Assembly (NCBI GenBank): GCA_900543295.1
Contig: UQQY01000083.1
Location: 1 to 9,703, forward strand
Origin: an uncultured Oscillospiraceae bacterium
Lineage (GTDB): Bacteria > Bacillota > Clostridia > Oscillospirales > Ruminococcaceae
Direction of reading: 5' to 3'
Length of the DNA stretch: 9,703 bases
Under the pieces are notes generated by a model. It had not been told where the DNA came from. It did no database searches and saw only the letters and a program-made list of their open reading frames with translations. Positions 6,361-9,703 of this stretch are shown here, one piece after another. Within the stretch, counting starts at the first letter, position 1; every line of letters begins with the position of its first letter. The position numbers and the translations under genes were made by a program.

Positions 6361-7568
6361 ATTTCCGTCCTCCCTTCGTAAAAGTCGTACATAAGGCTTC
6401 CGTCCCTTTCCACCGTAATCTGTTTTACGGCTTTTTCGAATTCCGCAGCGTCAAATTCCGCAAGATCCATTATCTGTGCCGAAATCCGCTCCAGTTCGGC
6501 CTCACTGAAATTGACAGAGCAGCAGGTCGTGCCGACCTCTTTTTTGCTCCGGCAAATCCAGTGGACATAGGTTTTGCCCTTGACCATGCACTTTTTCCGG
6601 CTAAACAGACGGCCGCAGATGCCGCACCGCAGCTTCCTTGTGAATGGGTAGGTCGGATTCTGCATGGTCTTGCGCCGCTGGTGCTCTGCAAGTACCTGCT
6701 CATAGGCCTCCCTGTCCAGGATAGCTTCATGTGCGTCCCTGATAACATATTGGGGAAGAACCCCGTCATTTATGACCTTTTTGCCCGTGATGGGGTCTGC
6801 AATATAGGATTTCTGCCTGCGTATGATGCCGGCGTAGACATCGTTTTGGAGAAGCTGTCTGACCGAGGCTTCCTGAAACAGCTTTCCGTTAACGGAGCGG
6901 TAACCCGCCTCGTTCATCGTCCCCGCAATTATTCTCAAAGACAGACCGTCCAAATACATCCGAAACATACGGCGTATCATCTCCGCTTCCTCCGGCACGA
7001 CAAGATAGCGTTTTTTCTCCTCATCGTACCGATAGCCGATCAGATGCTTGTTCGCCGTACCGATCTCGCCCGACCGGAATCTTTTGCGGATACCCCATTT
7101 GCAGTTCTCCGAGATGGAGCGGCTCTCCTCCTGCGCAAAGGATGCCAGGATGGTCAGCATCAGCTCTCCGTCTCCGGTGAAGGAGCTGATGTGCTCCTTC
7201 TCGAACCGCACCTCTACGCCAAGTTCCTTCAGACGGCGCACCGCAGCCAAAAGGTCAACGGTATTTCTGGCAAATCGGGATATGCTCTTGGTAAGCACAA
7301 TGTCGATTTTCCCTGCTTCACAGTCCGCAAGCAGATGCCGGAATTCATCACGCTCGCGGATGCCGGTCCCGCTGATGCCGCAATCGGCATATACGCCGGC
7401 ATACTCCCATTCCGGATTGCCCTGTATCAACTTGCTGTAGTAGCTGACCTGCGCGGAAACGGAGTGCAGCAGCCGCTCGGTATTCTTTGAAACACGGGCA
7501 TAGGCGGCGACCTTCTTTCGCTTTGCAGGCGCCTGTGTTATCGGGCCGATCCTGCTGATTTTCGCCAT
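6345..7568 (-). CDS. Second large serine recombinase (407 aa), short C-terminus
   Basis: A serine recombinase with resolvase domain about residues 18-165: AAYARVSKN with catalytic Ser27, YADCGISGTGIRERDEFRHL, TKSISRFARNT (93-103) and FAQEESRSISENCKWG. The recombinase domain is about 170-300. The zinc ribbon has Cys315, Cys318, Cys339 and Cys349 or Cys350. Only about 57 residues follow, ending EMWQRA, so the long coiled-coil segment seen in the neighbouring recombinase is essentially absent. That region controls synapsis and directionality in this family, so the protein may act with its partner rather than alone, or on different sites. The start ATG 7568 has GGAAG about 8 bp upstream. It sits 40 bp after the SHOCT-like gene, and its last 16 bp overlap the next recombinase gene. 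Confidence 0.93.
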   Translation of the reverse strand: MAKISRIGPITQAPAKRKKVAAYARVSKNTERLLHSVSAQVSYYSKLIQGNPEWEYAGVYADCGISGTGIRERDEFRHLLADCEAGKIDIVLTKSISRFARNTVDLLAAVRRLKELGVEVRFEKEHISSFTGDGELMLTILASFAQEESRSISENCKWGIRKRFRSGEIGTANKHLIGYRYDEEKKRYLVVPEEAEMIRRMFRMYLDGLSLRIIAGTMNEAGYRSVNGKLFQEASVRQLLQNDVYAGIIRRQKSYIADPITGKKVINDGVLPQYVIRDAHEAILDREAYEQVLAEHQRRKTMQNPTYPFTRKLRCGICGRLFSRKKCMVKGKTYVHWICRSKKEVGTTCCSVNFSEAELERISAQIMDLAEFDAAEFEKAVKQITVERDGSLMYDFYEGRTEMWQRA

Positions 7569-7608
7569 AAAATCACTTCCTTTCGCTACTATACATCACT
7601 CTGAAAGC

Positions 7609-7788
7609 CTAATAAGTCAAGGGCTTTCCGGATAATAATGTAGCCGAAATCGGGCGGTATTTTTCAAGCAGTTTTGTATCAATTATGGCGAATACTTCCC
7701 GGTCGATAACGCCCCTTTCAAGCATGGATTTCGCGATGGAAAGGGAGATGTAATAGAGCTTTTCTGCCTGAAACTGCTTCTCACTCAT
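7609..7788 (-). CDS. Small SHOCT-like protein in the recombinase cassette
   Basis: A 59-residue protein beginning MSEKQFQAEKLYYISLSIAK and continuing through MLERGVIDREVFAIIDTKLLEKYRP. It matches the pattern of SHOCT-like small proteins that accompany recombinases in Clostridia: hydrophobic helix, 'MLexGxIdxEeFxxIDxxLxEKYrP', then a short 'GTLxSG' type tail (here ATLLSG). The ATG at 7786-7788 has a perfect AGGAGG 6 bp upstream and overlaps the stop of the preceding gene (ATGA). A longer frame extends upstream to 8226, but that part is a shadow of the zinc-ribbon gene. Function is unproven. Its fixed place before serine recombinases suggests an accessory or directionality role, which is inference. 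Confidence 0.8.
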   Translation of the reverse strand: MSEKQFQAEKLYYISLSIAKSMLERGVIDREVFAIIDTKLLEKYRPISATLLSGKPLTY

Positions 7789-8189
7789 CTGTGGCCTCCT
7801 CCGAATCTGTCCCGGATGTAACAGCCGTGGGAGCAATATTTTCGGTTTCTGTTCCCATAGGCGGTGAATGTCTTTCCGCATCCGGCACAGATAAAGGTGT
7901 AAATCGACTTGCGGTCGACCCTGTCGGCGTGTTCCGTCCACCACTTCTCGCGGCAAGCTTTGCAGCAGAATATCCGCCGTTTCGTTTTCTCCCGCTGTAT
8001 GAGGGGCTTGCCGCACTCCCTGCATCTGTCTGTAGCATCGGCGGGTCTGCTGTCCGAAATCATCAGACCGTTCCTGCGGCAGAAGCTCTTGACGGTATCC
8101 CGGGAAATTCCAAGTTCCCGCCCTATGTCGGCATATCCGAGTCCCTGTCTGCGGAAGCGGATGATTTTCTCTTTCTGTTCGTTGGTCAT
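7785..8189 (-). CDS. Helix-turn-helix protein with two zinc ribbons
   Basis: A 134-residue cytosolic DNA-binding protein. Residues about 3-42 form a helix-turn-helix (GLGYADIGRELGISRDTVKS), like those labelled sigma-70 region 4 or Helix_turn_helix in phage proteins. Two CxxC zinc ribbons follow: C56/C59 with C75 or C76/C79, and C101/C104 with C119/C123. The start ATG 8187-8189 is preferred because AGGAGG (8198-8203 complement) lies 8 bp upstream; an in-frame GTG at 8198 would overlap that site. The stop overlaps the start of the SHOCT-like gene by 4 bp. It is the first gene of the four-gene recombinase unit, so regulator of the unit or recombination accessory factor are the leading ideas. It could also be a late phage regulator. 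Confidence 0.8.
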   Translation of the reverse strand: MTNEQKEKIIRFRRQGLGYADIGRELGISRDTVKSFCRRNGLMISDSRPADATDRCRECGKPLIQREKTKRRIFCCKACREKWWTEHADRVDRKSIYTFICAGCGKTFTAYGNRNRKYCSHGCYIRDRFGGGHR

Positions 8190-8375
8190 GAAAACCACCT
8201 CCTACAGGTAGCTCACGAAAATGCAAAATCTTAAGGTTTTTCAGAAAAAAACGTTGCGGGAGCTGTGTGAACCTCCAAAGAGTTTCAATGTTTAAGGCCG
8301 CACCTTTTGGGCGTTTAAGCCCGCAAACGCGGTATCCCTGAAAATGCGTACTTCCTTGCGACCTTAAAACTGGCG
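8190..8375. other. Intergenic spacer between lysis and recombinase units
   Basis: There is no supported gene in this spacer on either strand. It holds the ribosome binding site of the zinc-ribbon gene, an imperfect direct repeat (GTTTAAGGCCGCA 8290-8302 and GTTTAAGCCCGCA 8313-8325, 12 of 13 identical) and a GGGC/GCCC hairpin within the second copy. The promoter of the minus-strand recombinase unit should be here, because the lysis unit terminates at 8376-8421. A TTGAAA on the minus strand near 8283-8288 is the only -35-like element I see, without a convincing -10. Confidence 0.4.
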
Positions 8376-8421
8376 CAAAAAAAATAACGCCCTCTGCGGA
8401 TTCATTTCCGTAGAGGGCGTT
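8376..8421 (-). terminator. Strong terminator after the endolysin gene
   Basis: On the minus strand a 14-bp stem with one G-U/mismatch position forms from the complements of 8408-8421 and 8386-8399 (AACGCCCTCTGCGG against CCGTAGAGGGCGTT). It is followed by a T-run complementary to the A-tract at 8377-8387. It lies immediately after the amidase stop and separates the lysis genes from the recombinase unit. Confidence 0.9.
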
Positions 8422-8429
8422 GGTTAAGA

Positions 8430-9380
8430 TTACTTATTCGGGATTTTCAGCTTCATGCCGCTGTAAATGACATTGGATTTCAGCCCGTTCAGGCTGACGA
8501 TCTCCTTGTAGCGGCTGCCGTTGCCGAGGTGCTTTTTTGCAATCGCCCAGAGGGTATCCCCATGCACCACGGTATGAATGCGGTAGGTTTCCGCAGGCTT
8601 TGAGGTGACAAGCGCCAGATCGGACACCTTCACCGGGGACATAATGGCATTTTTGCCGTCCTCGCTTTTGTTGATGACCGCACGGTCGCCGGACACGCTG
8701 TGAACGAACCAGTTTTTTCCCTTGACCCAGGACGGAATCGTCTGTCCTCCGTAATACTTCGTGCCGGTGATTTTCACGAGGTCACCCGCCTTGATGGAAG
8801 AGGTGGTCGGTTTTGCAAGTTCGGCAGGCTTCGTCTCGCCGCCCAGCTGTGCCGTGACCTTTTCGGCAAGGTCGCCCATGCGGGAATACATCCAGTTGCC
8901 GGGGCAGGACTTGTTGGCGAACCACCTGTGGACGGTCAACACCATCTCGTTGGATTTCGGCGTGTAGTTCAGCGTTTTCGTTTTGTCTCCAAGCCAGAGC
9001 AGCTTGGTTTTGCCGTTGCGCTTGCAGATATCAACGCAGAGTTTGATGAGCGTCCGGTAGACGATATCCTTGAACGCATACGGCTCGGTGGTGTCGGAAG
9101 CGCACTCGATGGTGACGGCTCTCTGGTCGTTGGCGTTGGAAGAAGAACACCAGCTGCGGTTCTTCTCCTCCACATACATACCAACCCTGCCGTCCGGCCC
9201 GATGCCGTAGTTGCAGCTTGCCTGACGTGAAGTGGGATAAAAAATGTTGCCCAGCGTTTCCACCGAGCACTGACCCACCACGCAGTGGGGCGTGATACGG
9301 TCAATGCTGTGGGTGCGCTGCCCGGAATGGTTCGGGCTGAGTTTGGTGTAGGACACCATGGAACTGTTCGTGTAAGCCAT
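8430..9380 (-). CDS. Phage endolysin: N-acetylmuramoyl-L-alanine amidase with LysM domain
   Basis: A 316-residue lysin. The N-terminal amidase_2/PGRP-type catalytic domain (about 10-175) has zinc ligands H32 (ITPHCVVGQ), H151 (LTVHRWFANKSCPGNW) and C159, and the conserved TIECAS segment with E92. A middle SH3-like wall-binding segment (about 196-258, IKAGDLVKITGTKYYGG...) follows. A C-terminal LysM domain (about 267-314, HTVVHGDTLWAIAKKHLGNG...) should bind peptidoglycan. The enzyme cuts the amide bond between muramic acid and the stem peptide. There is no signal peptide, so release through the neighbouring holin is expected. The ATG at 9378-9380 is chosen because GGAGG lies 8 bp upstream, inside the holin end; an upstream in-frame start (9410) lacks this and would overlap the holin. 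It lies 1 bp after the holin stop. Confidence 0.95.
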   Translation of the reverse strand: MAYTNSSMVSYTKLSPNHSGQRTHSIDRITPHCVVGQCSVETLGNIFYPTSRQASCNYGIGPDGRVGMYVEEKNRSWCSSSNANDQRAVTIECASDTTEPYAFKDIVYRTLIKLCVDICKRNGKTKLLWLGDKTKTLNYTPKSNEMVLTVHRWFANKSCPGNWMYSRMGDLAEKVTAQLGGETKPAELAKPTTSSIKAGDLVKITGTKYYGGQTIPSWVKGKNWFVHSVSGDRAVINKSEDGKNAIMSPVKVSDLALVTSKPAETYRIHTVVHGDTLWAIAKKHLGNGSRYKEIVSLNGLKSNVIYSGMKLKIPNK

Positions 9381-9381
9381 A

Positions 9382-9703
9382 TCAGTTTTCCTCCTTTTCG
9401 CTGCGGTCATGAAGCTGTTCCAGGACGGATTTCAGCTTCTGCGGAATGGGCAGACCCAGATAGGTCGCATTTTCGAGGAGCGATACGCCCTCGTTGGAAA
9501 GGTAGAAGAAGATGACGGCCGTGCGCAGTACCGAGCCGCTGCCGATGACGCGGGTGTCGAGAAGGTGTCCCACACCGACCAGAGCGAAAATGAGCACCTT
9601 CTTGAAGATGCCCTTGAAGCCCACGGCAGAGGACAGCTTCTTGTCTATCACGGCGCACATGATGCCGGTGATGTAGTCGATGACTACGAAAGCCAGAAGC
9701 GCA
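9382..9703 (-). CDS. Phage holin, phage_holin_4 / TcdE-type family (5' end outside window)
   Basis: The open frame runs off the right edge. Visible residues start ALLAFVVIDYITGIMCAVID, continue KKLSSAVGFKGIFKKVLIFALVGVGHLLD, and include the family-like FYLSNEGVSLLENATYLGLPIP before a charged tail (HDRSEKEEN). Two hydrophobic segments are visible, and the first transmembrane helix is only partly inside the window. The pattern 'IDYITGI...KKLSSxxGFKGixKK...NEgxSxLENaxxLGlPiP' is that of the toxin-secretion/phage-lysis holins of Firmicutes. These form membrane holes that release the endolysin at the end of infection. The methionine at 9658-9660 is internal, not the start. The holin is followed by the endolysin with a 1-bp gap, the usual lysis cassette order. 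Confidence 0.88.
   Translation of the reverse strand, partial: ALLAFVVIDYITGIMCAVIDKKLSSAVGFKGIFKKVLIFALVGVGHLLDTRVIGSGSVLRTAVIFFYLSNEGVSLLENATYLGLPIPQKLKSVLEQLHDRSEKEEN

Noticed and set aside
6327..7490. 387-codon open frame on the + strand
   Set aside because: It lies wholly antisense to the recombinase genes, shows no recognisable domain and has low-complexity, Leu/Arg-rich shadow character. The minus-strand frame has clear catalytic motifs.
7609..8226. Long 205-residue version of the SHOCT-like frame
   Set aside because: Residues before MSEKQFQ are an out-of-frame reading of the zinc-ribbon gene. The AGGAGG site and ATGA overlap place the real start at 7788.
8700..9230. 176-codon + strand frame opposite the endolysin
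   Set aside because: It is antisense to an amidase with intact zinc ligands and LysM domain. It has no ribosome binding site or domain of its own.
1..9703. CRISPR arrays, tRNA or rRNA genes
   Set aside because: No regularly spaced repeats beyond two-copy ones and no tRNA- or rRNA-like sequence were seen by eye on either strand.

Overview
The window looks like accessory DNA of a gut Clostridia-type Firmicute (Lachnospiraceae or Oscillospiraceae-like). The evidence is AGGAGG-type ribosome binding sites, sigma-A style promoter spacing, a Tn1549/Tn4451-like mobilisation module and a low-GC Gram-positive phage lysis module. Two pieces of different origin meet near 4632-4635. The left part is visibly AT-richer. 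The right part is visibly GC-richer and is coded almost entirely on the opposite strand.

Left part (1-4634, + strand). A gene tail (ends 164) and a YdeI/OmdA-family gene (213-788) with its own terminator come first. A gene-free stretch of about 750 bp follows. It holds a strong promoter, a hairpin-rich leader ending in a terminator, and then a second cluster of hairpins that probably includes the origin of transfer. Next is a tightly packed mobilisation operon: a MobC-like ribbon-helix-helix protein, a MobA/VirD2-type relaxase with a visible His triad, a ParB-like protein and a TnpW-like protein. The operon leads into a large serine recombinase (LSR) that should be the element's integrase/excisionase. 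That gene keeps only its first 60 codons.

Right part (4635-9703, - strand). Reading right to left, this is the lysis/integration end of a prophage: a holin (cut by the window edge), an amidase endolysin with a LysM domain and a terminator. A second transcription unit follows, with a helix-turn-helix/zinc-ribbon protein, a small SHOCT-like protein and two large serine recombinases. Adjacent genes in this unit overlap or are separated by only about 40 bp. The unit ends in a terminator about 90-100 bp before the broken recombinase. The simplest reading is that the prophage integrated, by its own serine recombinases, into the recombinase gene of the resident transposon.

Working together: the relaxase operon would handle transfer of the transposon, but its integrase is split by the prophage. 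Mobility of the transposon would then depend on prophage excision. This would be an active-lysogeny-like arrangement in which one mobile element gates another. The tandem recombinases plus two small companion proteins form a compact integration/excision cassette and are the other item most worth testing.
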